DNA of 64,000 nucleotides from Chromera velia (GCA_018398765.1 JAHBMJ010003118.1:1-64000); one strand, 5' to 3'. Positions 12,238-23,837 are shown, counted from the first letter of the stretch. Numbers and translations: made by a program. Notes: a model not told the origin generated them from the sequence alone.

Positions 12238-15200
12238 ACGCGCGCGGGTGTGTGTGCGCACATTCGTGCGAGCAAGAGAAATAAAGGAAGAGGCCTTGCT
12301 GATTGATCCATCTCTCTGCATGAATTGACCTTTTCCCACCTGTATGTCTGTGTCTGTGTGTGGGTGTGGGTGGGTGGTATGCGTGCATGTATGCTTTGAC
12401 TGTGACTGCAGTTGGAGCTCACCGTGCCCTTCATGGACGCCATCAACGGGTGTGAGAAGGTGAGAAGGCCGGCTGCTGATGCGTACGGAAATTGTGCATG
12501 CGAGTTCTTCTCTTTTACCGCTACCATCTGTCTGTCTGACGCTTTCTTCATCTTCCTTGCCGAAGCTCCTCCCTCCCTTTGTTGCTTTCTTTCCTTTCTT
12601 GAGGGTCACAGATGTTTGATTGACTCCTGTGTGTTTCGTGATGAAAAGAAATGCAAGATGAATTCCATGTTTCTGATTGATGCATGAGTGCAGGAAGTGA
12701 GATATCGAGTGGATGAGACTTGTGACACCTGTGGAGGATCCGGTCCGTTCTTTTTCTGTCTGTCTGTCTGCCTGTCTCTGCAAAAAAGGAAAAAGTAAGA
12801 AAAAAGAAAAAGAGAAGTCATATAGTCTGTCTTCTGCACTCTGTCGACTGTCTGAGAACATTTCATGGCGAAGGGCCCTCAGAAGATGGAAATGAAGATC
12901 GTCATGTGTTTCCTTTTGTCCGCTTCAGTTTGGGAATTCTGGAGATGGATGTGGCGGGTAATCCAGCTGTAGACTCACAAACGCGGAGGGACACGGACAG
13001 CAACAGCAAGAGAAACACTCCTCCTCTTCTCCCCTCCCCCATCCATCTGTTGCAGGAGCGGCTCCGGGACACGACCCGGAAGTGTGCAAGTCCTGCAACG
13101 GGAAGGGTGTACAGTTTCAGCGGTCGAAGATGGGCGGGGCGAGTGTGCATTTCCAGATGGTCTGCAGGACTTGTCAGGGAAGGGGTGAGAAGATCACCGT
13201 CTTCTGCAAGTCCTGTGACGGGAAGGGGGTGACGATGAAGGAGAAGAGGACAAAGGCGAAACTGCCAAAGGGACTCAAGAGCGGGGCGGAACTCCGAATT
13301 GCAGGAGGGGTCGGTGGGTGGGCTCTCTCTCTCTCTTCCTCTCTATCTCCCCCCCCCCCTCTTCTCTCTCTGTGTTTGTGAGGCCTCATGGTTTGCTCTT
13401 TATGTTCGTTTGTGGGCCTGTCCGTATGTATGCTCCTTGTCTGTATGTCTGTCAAGGGAAGGGTCAACTTGAAAGACGACAGGGGGACGACAAGTCAAAG
13501 AAAGACCGAAAGAACGAAAGAAAGAAGGAAAGAAAGAAAGAAAGAAAGAAAGAAAGGCCACGTTTCTTGGCGTTCTGTTTGCCTGCAGGGCCACGCGGGC
13601 GAGAGAGGAGGGCGTCGAGGAAACCTCTTCATCCAGGTGAGTGAGTGAGTGACTGGGTCAGCTGATTCCTTCCGACTCTCGCTCTTTTTTTTTTCTCTGT
13701 TTGTCTGTCTGTTCGCCGCAGTGGGTTCCTTATTTTGTCTTTCTTTTGGTCCTTCCTCCTGTCTGCCGGCTCGCCTCCCCGTGTGTCGATGTATCAATGA
13801 AAAGGATGCATTTATTTTCATACAGAATTCTTTTTGATACAGAAAATAAATGCATGCACGGTTCGCCTCCCCGTCTGTCGGTGTATCAATGAAAAGGATG
13901 GAGGAGGAGAAAGAAACATACAGTCTGCCGGTCTGGCATTTGCCTCGTCTCTGACTTCGTCTGTGTGTTCCTTTCTCTGCCTCCTTGCTTCTCTTGCTTC
14001 TTGTCTTCCTCGCTTGCACGTACGCGCAGTCTGCCTGCCTGTGTGGAGACCGAATGTCCGCTTTCTCCCCCCTCATCCGACCTCTCATTCTATCTTTCTT
14101 TTCTCTGCCCGCATGCAGGTCCGAGTAGAGGAGCACCCAATTTTCGAGTGGGTGAGAGATGACCTCCACGCGCAGGTACCCATTCCCCTGAAGACCCTTT
14201 TGCTGGGAGGAGTGACCAAGGTGCCCACTCTAGAAGGACAGATGGATTACAGAGTGAAACCCATGACGCACCCCGGATCGGTGCACGTCGTCAAGGGGAA
14301 GGTCGGTCAGTGAGTAAGGAAGAGGGGGGAGTCATTCTCTGTCTTTAGTGCCTCTGCTCACGCTCTGGTACATTCTTCACGTACGAGGATTCTGTTTGTG
14401 TGGGTGTCTGTCTGTGTTTTCTGCGCCGTCTCATTGTGCGCCCTTCCTTTGACGTTTTCAGGTGACATGTTCTTTCGCTTTTGTTCTTTTCTTGTAGGGA
14501 CAAAAGAGAGAACAAAAAACAGAAATCATTGAAGTACTTTATTTGTGTCTGTCTGTCTGCCTGTCTGTCTGTGTGCATGCAGGGGCCCCCCCTAATGGAC
14601 GGGTACGGACGCGGGCACCTGTACTATCACTTTGGACTCCAGGTGGGTTTGGGGGAGGGTGGGTGGGTTTCCTGGGTGTCTGACGTGGGTGGGGTGGGTT
14701 GGGGGGGCTGACCAGCGGACAGAGGGACTGCTGTGGTCTCTCCTTGAATGGTCGCTTGAAGGGTCAAAAGGCATCCCGACTCTTGTGTATGTATCGCTCT
14801 TTCCGCTTCTCTTTGGGGATTTACAGCGACTGACAGACACATTGGGTGTGGCCGTCTCGGTCTTTGTGCAGGAGACACGAGGAGACGAGTTTTTCTTTTC
14901 CGCAGTATACTGTTTGTCTTGCTGCCGAGCTTTCGTTGCCTCATCATGTACCCTTTTCTTCCTTCACTTATGCGCCTCTGAGTAGTCATGAGACTTTTCG
15001 CGTCCTTTTCCTTCCTTTCCCTTCTTTCTCTGTCTCTCCTCTAATCGAGATCCCTCAAACCTGACACCGGAAGGTGCATATCTTCTTTCAGAGCTCAATT
15101 CGCATGGATGGCTTTTCATAATCAAACAACAGCTCCTTCATGCTCTTAATTGCGTTGCATGTGTTTGTTCATTGACTATGTCTGGATATTGGAAAGTCTC

Positions 15201-15913
15201 CATGCATGGGAGGGACTTGCTTGCAGATGCCCGCATTTATTTCTGCAAAAAGAATTCTGTATAAAAGTAAATGGTCTACATGGGACTTGCAGATGCCCGA
15301 GAAGGTCTCCCCCGAGCAGGCGACTCTTCTGTCCGAGTTCGACAGACTCCAGAAAGGCCTTCCTGCGGAGTACGTGTTGGTGCCTGCAGAGGCATTCAAG
15401 AGGGCAGAGGAGGAGCAGGCAAAGACAAAGGAGGGGCCTAAGGGCACAGATGGAGAGGAGAAAGAGAAGGAGAAGAAAGAAAAGCCGAAAATGCAGAGAG
15501 TGGCGATGGTAGGAGAGAAGGAGAAAGAGGGACAACACAGCGCTGCGAGAGAGGCACAAGGACAGCAGCAGCAGGAGAAGAAAGACAAAGAAAAGGAGAC
15601 CTCCCCAAGAACTGGAGGACATCAAAAGAGTGAGAGTGTAAAATCAACATCAGCAGAGAAAGAGAAAGAAAAAGAGGGAGACGGAGTGAAAGAGTGGACT
15701 GCGACCAGTGTGCCTCCCAGTTCCACTTCAACAGGAGCAGGCACCACACTGCGGAATTTTTTTTTTGGAGGCAATAAGGACGCGAAGGTGCGAGGGGACT
15801 CATCCAAAACTTCTTCGACGTCTGCTGAAAGTGTGGGGGGGAAAGAAAAGGGGAAAGAGGGAGACGGGAAGGAAGAAAAAGAAAGAGCGAAGAAGACGTC
15901 TCAGCATGCGTAA
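11099..15913 (+). CDS. Type I DnaJ (Hsp40) co-chaperone, probably mitochondrial, with charged C-terminal extension
   Basis: Ten exons in consistent phase: 11099-11469, 11575-11669, 12019-12149, 12412-12459, 12694-12742, 13056-13309, 13589-13636, 14119-14301, 14583-14642 and 15293-15913 (619 aa). Residues 1 to about 75 are Arg/Ser/Ala-rich with few acidic residues, like a mitochondrial presequence. The J domain follows ([20 protein letters not shown]) with the HPD motif that stimulates Hsp70 ATPase. A Gly/Met-rich segment precedes the zinc-binding domain, which keeps all four motifs: [24 protein letters not shown] and CKSCDGKG. The substrate-binding C-terminal domains follow. Exon 10 adds about 170 residues rich in Lys, Glu and Ser, absent from ordinary DnaJ. 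The role inferred is to deliver unfolded clients to mitochondrial Hsp70. The start used is the first ATG; a TTG just before it is ignored. Introns hold two hairpin elements and several microsatellites. Confidence 0.9.
12178..12260. repeat. GT/GC dinucleotide microsatellite in a DnaJ intron
   Basis: A TGCG run followed by a (TG)n run lies in the intron after exon 3. Open frames on either strand here translate only the repeat. Confidence 0.8.
13767..13900. mobile_element. Small hairpin element, copy B, with 42-bp host duplication
   Basis: The insert at 13809-13858 starts CATTTATTTTCATACAGAAT; its 11-bp end CATTTATTTTC has a perfect reverse complement GAAAATAAATG 22 bp away. The host sequence at 13767-13808 is repeated at 13859-13900 with 3 mismatches in 42. 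It lies in the intron after DnaJ exon 7. This is the cleanest copy of the family. Confidence 0.8.
15205..15299. mobile_element. Small hairpin element, copy C (reverse orientation), duplicating a 3' splice site
   Basis: The insert at 15234-15278 is, in reverse complement, CATTTACTTTTATACAGAAT followed by TCTTTTTGCAGAAATAAATG. Flanks at 15205-15233 and 15279-15299 share CATGGGA, CTTGCAGATGCCCG, with an 8-bp extra piece in the left copy. The right copy contains the acceptor of DnaJ exon 10 (AG at 15291-15292) and its first codons. Confidence 0.75.
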
Positions 15914-17916
15914 CACCTTTATTTGTTTCTTCTGAGTTCGTGCGCTTCTTTCGTTGTTTGAGCAGTCTCCCTTTCCCCCTCTCTCCGTGCATAGAGAAAA
16001 AGACAAGAACCCAGATCAGAGAAACTCGCCGAGGAAGATAGAAAATCAATTGTTCAGGGGAGGGCTGGAGTAGATCAAATTTTGAATTCAAGAAAAATTG
16101 ACCGACGACATTTGTGTACATATTTCAAAAGAAACTCAAAGTCACCGCCCTCATCCATTACTCGCGGCAGTGAGCGAGCGCCCCCTCCCCTCCTTCAACA
16201 AAAATAAACTCCCTGCAATGCCCTCGCCCACTCACAGAGCCTTCAGTCGTCGCTTCGAATTTTGTTGTGCCCCCTCCACCCCCCCCCACTCCCTGTCTCC
16301 AGACGATAAAAGATTAAACAAAAGATACAGCCTATCATACAGGAAGCAAACCGTGAGCAGCCTGAATCACATGCTGCTGCATCGAATTCAGTCCGTGCAT
16401 CACTGGGGCATCAGTGCCGCTGCACTGCCGCATGACACAAGCACATATTAATACCAATGAAAATGAGGGAATGAAAAGAAGTAGACCGATTGATGCATGC
16501 AGGCATACTTTTCCAGTGTAAATTTCGACCTGCCGTTGATCTTTTTGCTGCACATGAAGACATGATCTTAGATATCGCTGCGATGACTGAATGAATCACG
16601 ATAAAACAGATTAGCCTTAACATTGAAACAGTGAGACTTTGTCTGCCAGTGTATCTAAATTTTGAGCTATATTCTAGTCTAAGGCTATGTTCTAGCCGAG
16701 TTTATTCCAGTTAAAAACATATTAAAGAAGGGCAGCCTCTGAGAAAGTGATGCACGAAGTGATATGCATTATAAAGCTAAATGTAAAAAAAACTGGGCTA
16801 ACAACTACTACCAACGCGGCATCATACCTAGCATCATACGCCATACACGGCATTTAATTGAAGCATAGCTAGAAGCATAGCCTAGCTTTGGGAGAGATAA
16901 AAAGAGTTACAAAGATTTTTTAGTTTAATTCTAGCTAGGTTTCTAGTCTAGCTTGCTCTTGAGTTTCATTACCGTACATAGTACGGTTAGGGGGAACTAC
17001 CAGGGGGGTCAAGCGATTTCATGGTAACCATAGATATGATAACTCGTGAGCGGTAAGCAGGGGGTCCTAGACCCCGGCATCAAGTAACCACAGCGATGGT
17101 AGTTTGGACTAGAGTTTGGACGAAAAGCCTCGGCAAAGCGGTAAAAAAAACGTGCAAGCGTGCATGTATGCATGCATGCTTAGCCTCTTGTCTTGGCTGC
17201 ACTGAAGCAACCGATGTCTCTGATTCGGTTGTCCATTACACCTTCTTGCCCTAACGCATGTACAGTTTCATGTTCGGTTTTTGGCTCGTTTCTAGTTCTG
17301 GTTCTTTGTTCAAGTACAAGTTCAGTTTCTGGTTTATTCAGGTTTAGGTTCAGTTTCTGGTTCGGTTTCTGGTTTTGGTTTAGGTTCGGTTTCTGGTTTA
17401 GGTTCAGTTTCTAGTTCAGGTGTCGTTTTAGGTTTAGATTTGGTTTCAAGTTCCGGTTCATTGGCTATGTAAAATGTAGGGTATTAGAGGTGTAAACAGT
17501 GCTTTCATTCATGATTGTTACATGCATGACATTGTTTCTTGTCTTCTTACCTCTTCCAAAACTTAAACAACTCTCAGTTGAACTCAATTACTCTAAGATT
17601 CTTACATTTATACATCATTGCCTAGATTCATAAGGTGACATAATTTATTAGAAAATATAAAATGATTGTTTTCAATCATTTTAATGGTTTTCTACAAAGA
17701 GTTTTTATAATTTTTTAATTGATTGTTTTATATTTTATGAATCTTTTTATTGAAAAGCGTAAGATGATTAGGAAAAACCCCTATACTACCACTACTATTG
17801 TATCTCTGCCCCAACTTAGTACTGTACCCATAAATATGAATTGCAGGCGGCTGTAACCAAATTAATTTGGTTCCTCCTAACCGTACTGTGTACGTTACTG
17901 TACATTATTATTTTAA
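15914..17916. other. Downstream and intergenic region of the DnaJ gene
   Basis: No gene was recognised. About 16540-17100 is AT-rich. From about 17265 to 17460 runs a degenerate minisatellite built on a 12-bp unit close to GGTTCAGTTTCT and its variants. Open frames rich in Phe, Gly and Trp there are repeat translation. Confidence 0.6.
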
Positions 17917-18266
17917 GCCTCAAAGCCTTGTTACTCGCTTGGGCTCTAGCGTTGCTGGGTCTAAGATTTAACCCTGGGACTGGGCCTCAATCATCATCAT
18001 CATCAATTTACATCAAAAACTTCTGGTAACGGTTATTAGAACAGTTACTTTATAAAAGGTCACAGTCCTCATTGAAACTCATGGTAATCAATCAAAGATT
18101 ACTAAACAATCTGATCAATCTCATATGAAGACTCTTATAGACTATTATAGACATAAAATTTATTTTTTTAAATTTGTCAATGAATGAATGAATGAATGAT
18201 TGATTGAGGGTTAAATCCTAGATCCAGCGATACCAGATCCCAAGCCACTAACAAGGCTTTGAGACC
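17917..18266. mobile_element. Foldback (long inverted repeat) element
   Basis: The arm at 17917-17975, beginning CCTCAAAGCCTTGTTAC, is mirrored by 18207-18265, ending ACAAGGCTTTGAG. The arms are imperfect over about 60 bp, and the pairing extends weakly inward through an ATC-rich stretch opposite an ATGA-rich one. No coding potential. Confidence 0.6.
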
Positions 18267-19265
18267 AACCCCATATTATACAAAAAGCTTACTCAACCTA
18301 GGTTTCATGGGGCATTTGAAGGCTTGCAAGACTGGGCGGCCCCTTCGCTTTAGTCTTAAGCAGGCATACCAGATGGAGGTACCCAGTCCTCGGAAAAGAC
18401 AAAACCTGTATAGCACACAACAAACCAACCCTCCCACCTACCTTCTCCCTTACAAGAGAAGGATGTCCGAAGGCACAATTTCTTCAGAACCTATGGAAAG
18501 ATAAAAACAAAAGAAGGCGCGCCCCCTCTGTTCAAAGCCCCCCCTCCAACCAATACCCTGGGCCACTTTTATTTGTTTCAAGAACTAGTAAAATTGCTGT
18601 CCGAAGTTTAACCTTAGACCTGAAACCTAAGGCCCCCTGTTTGAAGATCAGTAAAAATCTACAGGAAAGAAAACGACAAGATAAGAGAGTTACCAACCTT
18701 TTTCTCCTGTCTGCCCCTCCTATCTCCATTCAGACTCTTCCTCCCCTTTTCTTCCGATATCAGGTCCTTTGTGTTTCTTCTTACCTCCACCGTTTCTTCC
18801 TCTAGTTCTTCCCCCTATCTGGTTTGAACCTATCAGATCGCTCCTTAAGGCGGTTTGAGACACGTTGGCCTCTCGCTTCCCCCCAGGAGGCCTCGCAGCC
18901 GATGGTGTCATCACACTCCCAGCCGCTGGAACTATAGTGATTTCAAAGATTCAGCAGCAGCTGCGGAGCAAGGGATTGGAGGACTGGGTTGGTCCCTATC
19001 CCTCGGTCGGACTCATGCTGTTTAAACTTGAATGAAGGAGGGGGGGGCTACGCCCCTCCGGGCCCTCCCTCCATCACGGGGGGGGCTTAAGTAAACTTAT
19101 GCCCCCCCCCGGTTAGTTTGAGGAGGGGGGGCGCCCCCTCCCCTCCGGGTCTACTTATAAACCTTAAAACAGTAACAAATTGAAGTGAACAAAGATATAT
19201 GTCATTCAATTTGAAGGATACTATATATTATTGAAGTCAATATAAGTCTACAAAGAGTGCGATTG
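18267..19265. other. Gene-free region with low-confidence open frames
   Basis: Short open frames (for example 18259-18504 plus and 18720-18914 minus) look like possible fragments of a decayed element but have no domain I recognise. About 19035-19150 holds runs of G and C that partly pair with each other (AGGAGGGGG against CCCCCTCC), a GC-rich island in AT-rich DNA. Confidence 0.4.
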
Positions 19266-19269
19266 TTTC

Positions 19270-20090
19270 ATAGTGTCCATCCATTTCTCGCTATTTCTCC
19301 ATCCAGTCAATAACATGTATGAGTCAACAGTATGACTCGACCCATCCACCTATCTCAATCTATCCATCCACCTATCAATCCACCCACCCAATGGCATCCA
19401 CTCATCCATCCATCTATCCATCCAATGGCATTCACCCCTCCTTTTGGCCATGACTCTATCTATCTATCCATCCAGCCAGCAATAAAACTATCCATCCATC
19501 TATCCATCCATCCTCCCACCCATCCATCTATTTATTCATCTACCAATCTGTTCATCCGTCCATCCAGCCATGACTTCACTTATAAATCCACCCATCCATC
19601 CGCATCCGTTCATCCATCCCCCCATCCCTCCATCCATCCACCCACCCATCCATCTATCCATCTACCAATCTGCTAGCCAGTCTGTCCATCCCTCCATCCT
19701 AGCCTCCATCCAGCCATCCTTCAACCCAGCTATGACTTCATCCATCCACCCAACGAGCCATGTCTTCATCCATCTAGTATCTATCCATCCACCTATCCAT
19801 TAACCCACCCATCCGTCCATATGCATGCATGTATCTGTTTATCCAGCCATGACTCCACAAATCCATCCATCCCCCCATGATCCATCTATCCAACCAGCAT
19901 CAGCCAGCCACCAATGAAACCATCTAGGAAACCATCTATCCTTCCATCCAGCCATCCATCCATTCATCTATCCATACATCTAATGGCATACATCTATCTA
20001 TCCATCGATCCTATCCTTCCACGTCCTTCCATGCATCCATCTATCAATCTACATCCATCTACCATGCAATAAGCCCGATCGCAGGCATCG
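19270..20090. repeat. Degenerate ATCC tetranucleotide satellite, about 0.8 kb
   Basis: A long irregular array of CCATCCATC/CTATCCATC units, broken by short variants such as AATGGCAT and AGCCATGACT, which recur several times and hint at a higher-order period. The 114-aa plus-strand frame rich in HPSIHP is translation of this array. Confidence 0.85.
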
Positions 20091-21906
20091 GAAGTATGAA
20101 GCCCAATCGCAGGCTCTAGGGAGGGCGGCCCCCCTGCCCCTCCCACTTTAAACAGCATGGTCGGACTGCTGTGGGTTTGGTGGCCTTGGGGGCCGGAGGC
20201 TGGTTTGTGGTGCTACTGCTCTTCGAAGGTGGCGTGATGCGATCAGATTTTGGTGTAAGGAGCGATGATGACGCTCCAAGGGGAGCTGAACGTATGTCAC
20301 ACATGCCTGTAAAAATGAATCTGAACAGTGTCAAACCTCTATTTTTGAGTATAAATATGCATGAGCACAACTAGAAAACGCAAAGCCGACGCAAGTTGCT
20401 AGTGCAAGTTGGCATCGCTGAACTGCGTGAACATTGTACAAACCCGGACTTTAATCGCACATGCAAACCTTCAAACGATACTACACATACACACATGCCG
20501 ACATAGACTGTCACATAGTGCTGCAAGATGATCACAAGCAGTCTGTCATAAGCATCTGAATCAGATTAGTACTCACTCTAGGTCAGGCAGGGTGGTCTTA
20601 CTATCTGCGTGTTGGCCAGCCGTCGGTGGGACGCCGGGCGGCGGTACACAACACTCAAACAGAAGACAAAAAAATGCCCAGCTCGCGTTTGAATCGTCAC
20701 AAAGAGACAGTCTGCGATCAGTCAGCCCCCAATTTCCTTCTCTACGCCACGATGCAATTATGCGCTTCCCTCAATGTCGTAGCAAATTCACGCGTGTACA
20801 ATAAAACTTCGATCAATGTGCAGAGCTGCACACTACCTTTGAAGCGTGCATGCGCAAGAGACACCCCTAGCCACCGCTGTCGAGAAGTAACTCTTTTTCT
20901 GCTCTTCGAAGTATGTGACCCATGTGTGAGTCTCATCACTGACAGTGAAAAAATCTAACGACAAGCATCCCAACACGTACTAATACAGACCCCCACCCCT
21001 TTCGGTACTCTCCAGCTTCGCCACCCCGCCCATCCTGACCTTTGTCTCTCACAGAGAGGATGGTCGAGAGGCACGAGGCACAAAGACCAACTCACACACG
21101 TCTCTCACAGAGAGGATGGTCGAGGGGCACAAAGACCAACTCTCATTCACTCAAAGCTTTCGTATGCATCACGTGTCTTCTCCTCATTGGTGAAGCTCTC
21201 GTATGCATTGAGTGTCTTCTCCTCATTCGTGAAAAAGCACAGAGAGTTCTCCACATTCTCATGCGCACGTGGAAAGTCAAAAGCAAACACACATACACAC
21301 ACACATACACGCTCGCACCGCCACACGAAACAACACAGCACCAGCAGCCTACCGCCTTCACCGCTTTCCTTCCTTCCTTCCTGGCAACACTCGCGGCTGG
21401 CAGTCTCTCGCAGGATAACAAAAAAAGAACTCTAGCTACGAAAGCCCGCCATGTGCCTTCATGCACTCACTTCCCTCACCTCCCTCTTCCTCCATGACCA
21501 GCACCATGCACACAGTCTTGCGGTTGGCAATAATAGGTCTCCTCCAAAGCCACGAAACATGCATGCAAGAATTGTACGAACGTTTCATTGAGTGAACCAG
21601 ATGGCATAAAGTCAGTCTTCTCTTGACGGCCTTCCGATTGGAAGGAAGGCAATGCAGGGAAGCGTGCAAATACACGTACAGACGGATGGAACGAGATTAT
21701 ACGTCGAATCACCACATCCCACCTATGAACCATTGTCCTGCCTTCTGCTTTTCCTTTGTCGATTTCTCTATTTCATTATCCTTTGCTGCTGTTAGCCTTT
21801 ATCCACATGCACGCACTCACTCACTCACAGCTCCCCGTCGTCTCCTCCCCATGCACTCTTTTCGGATCCTGCTACCTCAGTGGAACCTCGAAACAGACTC
21901 TAGCTG
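20091..21906. other. Intergenic region with a tandem duplication
   Basis: No convincing gene. At about 21044-21147 a segment beginning TCTCTCACAGAGAGGATGGT occurs twice, and at about 21158-21231 a unit containing GTGTCTTCTCCTCATT also occurs twice. Open frames on both strands lack recognisable domains. Confidence 0.45.
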
Positions 21907-22674
21907 TCACTCGTCGGCCTGCTCTGTCTGACAGTGTACGTCCCTGGGTTCTCTTTTCCTTTCTCTGTGAGCCCCTCCCTCCTGATACTTCCTGTAGAGG
22001 CTCCAGCTGACGTAGAGGAGGTATAGGTCCTTCCACCAAGGCAGGCTCATGAAGAAGGCCATCACAGACAGCACAGTGACTGCCTTCAGGGGAATCGGGT
22101 GCACGGGGGGGGCGGCTGTGTCTGCCTCCGGCTCGGGGGGGCACTCGTCTGCTTGAGGGCCATTCGTGGGTGTGGGGGTCGGAAGGGCGAGAAAATGCTC
22201 ACCCAGTGGGCCTGTGTTCTCTTTGACAGTCTGACTCATCTTTTCCATCTCAGCGGCAAATTCGTCGGAGTGATACAAGATGAGGAAAGAGACCAGATTA
22301 ACCAACATAAAGAAGCAAGTCAGAGCAAAGAACCAGAGTCTTAGATACAAGAGGCTGTGCGCAAGCCTCACATCCTTCCTGTAGACAGCGAACATAGCGA
22401 GGATTCCAGGTGCAAAGTATTCGTACAGAGAATATCCCAAGTTTAGGAAGGAGAAGTCCGCGTAAAGACTCTGCACCCCCAGGAGAAGGCTCAGAGCCCC
22501 GAGAAGCCCTACGCCGAACTCAAGAGAGAAGGAACAGCAACTGCAACAGGGGAAGCACCAGACCCTGTCTGTTCTTCTAAGGAGTTTGCATTTTCGCTCT
22601 TTGGGTCTTTCGACCTCTTTGCCGTCTCTTTCTGGTCCGGAGACGGTTCTTCTTGACAACCCCTGATGCTCCAT
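21907..22674 (-). CDS. Multi-spanning membrane protein, unknown family
   Basis: Intronless 255-aa frame starting at an ATG. Residues 1-36 are strongly basic and polar. A Cys cluster follows (WCFPCCSCC, residues 39-47), then hydrophobic segments at about 51-72, 79-97 and 107-134. A Pro/Glu-rich loop spans about 135-192 and a last hydrophobic stretch about 196-225, ending in a charged tail. This gives three to four membrane spans with an N-terminal basic-plus-Cys patch that could be palmitoylated. No transporter or enzyme signature was seen. The absence of introns is unusual among its neighbours. I do not recognise the family. Confidence 0.7.
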   Translation of the reverse strand: MEHQGLSRRTVSGPERDGKEVERPKERKCKLLRRTDRVWCFPCCSCCSFSLEFGVGLLGALSLLLGVQSLYADFSFLNLGYSLYEYFAPGILAMFAVYRKDVRLAHSLLYLRLWFFALTCFFMLVNLVSFLILYHSDEFAAEMEKMSQTVKENTGPLGEHFLALPTPTPTNGPQADECPPEPEADTAAPPVHPIPLKAVTVLSVMAFFMSLPWWKDLYLLYVSWSLYRKYQEGGAHRERKREPRDVHCQTEQADE

Positions 22675-23621
22675 TGTTCTCAGCCAGTTCGATCAGAATT
22701 TAAGGAAGTTTGTGACTGGATGGCTCTCAAACGTGTACTGTGAAGTACGACAGGGAAGTGACTCAGTACAGTAGCGAACATTCAAGCGGAAGGCAGGAAG
22801 TCTGAACAAGATTAATTGAAAAAGCCACCGCGCAGTTTTCACTCACGCAGCTAGAGCTAGCTAGCTCGCGCGCAGCCCACCCGCCGCGCCGCGCCCGCCG
22901 GCCTGTACACGCGTGTACGTGGCCGCGGCGCCGCGGCCGTTTAATTCTATTAATATCACGGGCGCCGCCGCCGGGTCCCGAAAGATGTGGTCCCCATACG
23001 TCCCCATTTATCCTCATTGCATAAACACTTCTCAATTCATATTAACTCATATCGCGCCGAATATAATATAATCGTGGAGTCATTTGTACATCGATGTATC
23101 TAGACACATCTACCAGATATCATTTAATGTTATTATCTTCTTACATAATTATCTTTCGTTCTACCTGCTTGAGTTAACTATAAAATAATATGAAAGTTGA
23201 TTTAAGTTCATCGTTAATTATAACCCCAACAAACTAGCGCAGACTGCTAAAAAGTTTAAAGAAGAGAAATAGGGAGAGAAAAAGAGACGGTAAGACAAAG
23301 GAGTGATGAAAAAATGAATAAAACGAAGTTGGAGAGCATCCATTGCCATCCAAACATATCACATCGTATGTTACAGCGGCCTTTCAAAGCTTTTCTTAAT
23401 GGAATAGTCTAGCTTCAGCCCATAAAATGCCACTATATACCACAAAGCTTTAAATAAAATAAGTTTACAGAGAGAAAAAATAAGACTAAGTGAAAATCGA
23501 GAGACTTGGAGTTCAAAAAACAGTTTAAGCCTTAAGATACCTTTTTTACTACCCAAATATGAGTTTCCACTGTCTTACTGAGGTTCTCATACACCTTTGT
23601 TTTTATATACACCTTTACAAA
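22675..23621. other. Intergenic region with a GC-rich patch
   Basis: About 22850-22985 is very GC-rich with CG-alternating, partly palindromic words such as GGCCGCGGCGCCGCGGCC, set between AT-rich flanks. It resembles the GC-rich patches near 10.9, 43.2 and 49.2 kb. No gene was recognised. Confidence 0.5.
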
Positions 23622-23837
23622 GGAGCAGCGCACTAAAGATTTGTGATAACCCAGTTATATTTTGGGGCTAACCCCCCCCCCTCCTTTTATTATTTAATTT
23701 GGTAACCCCGCTTCTCTGCCCCAGAAGATGGGAGGTGCGTCTTATTACCCTTGGGTTAACATTTATTGTAACGTCCTTTCCCCCCTCCCCCTCCCCTAAC
23801 ATAACTGGGTTACCAAAAATCTTTAGTGTGCTGCCCC
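23622..23837. mobile_element. Inverted-repeat element with about 40-bp arms
   Basis: The left arm begins GGAGCAGCGCACTAAAGAT and continues through TAACCCAGTTAT; the right arm is its near reverse complement, ending ATCTTTAGTGTGCTGCCCC at 23837. Arms are about 43 bp with few mismatches. The 216-bp element is C/T-rich inside and has no coding capacity. A target duplication was not evident. Confidence 0.65.

Noticed and set aside
19332-19803. HPSIHP-rich plus-strand frames
   Set aside because: Translation of the ATCC tetranucleotide array.
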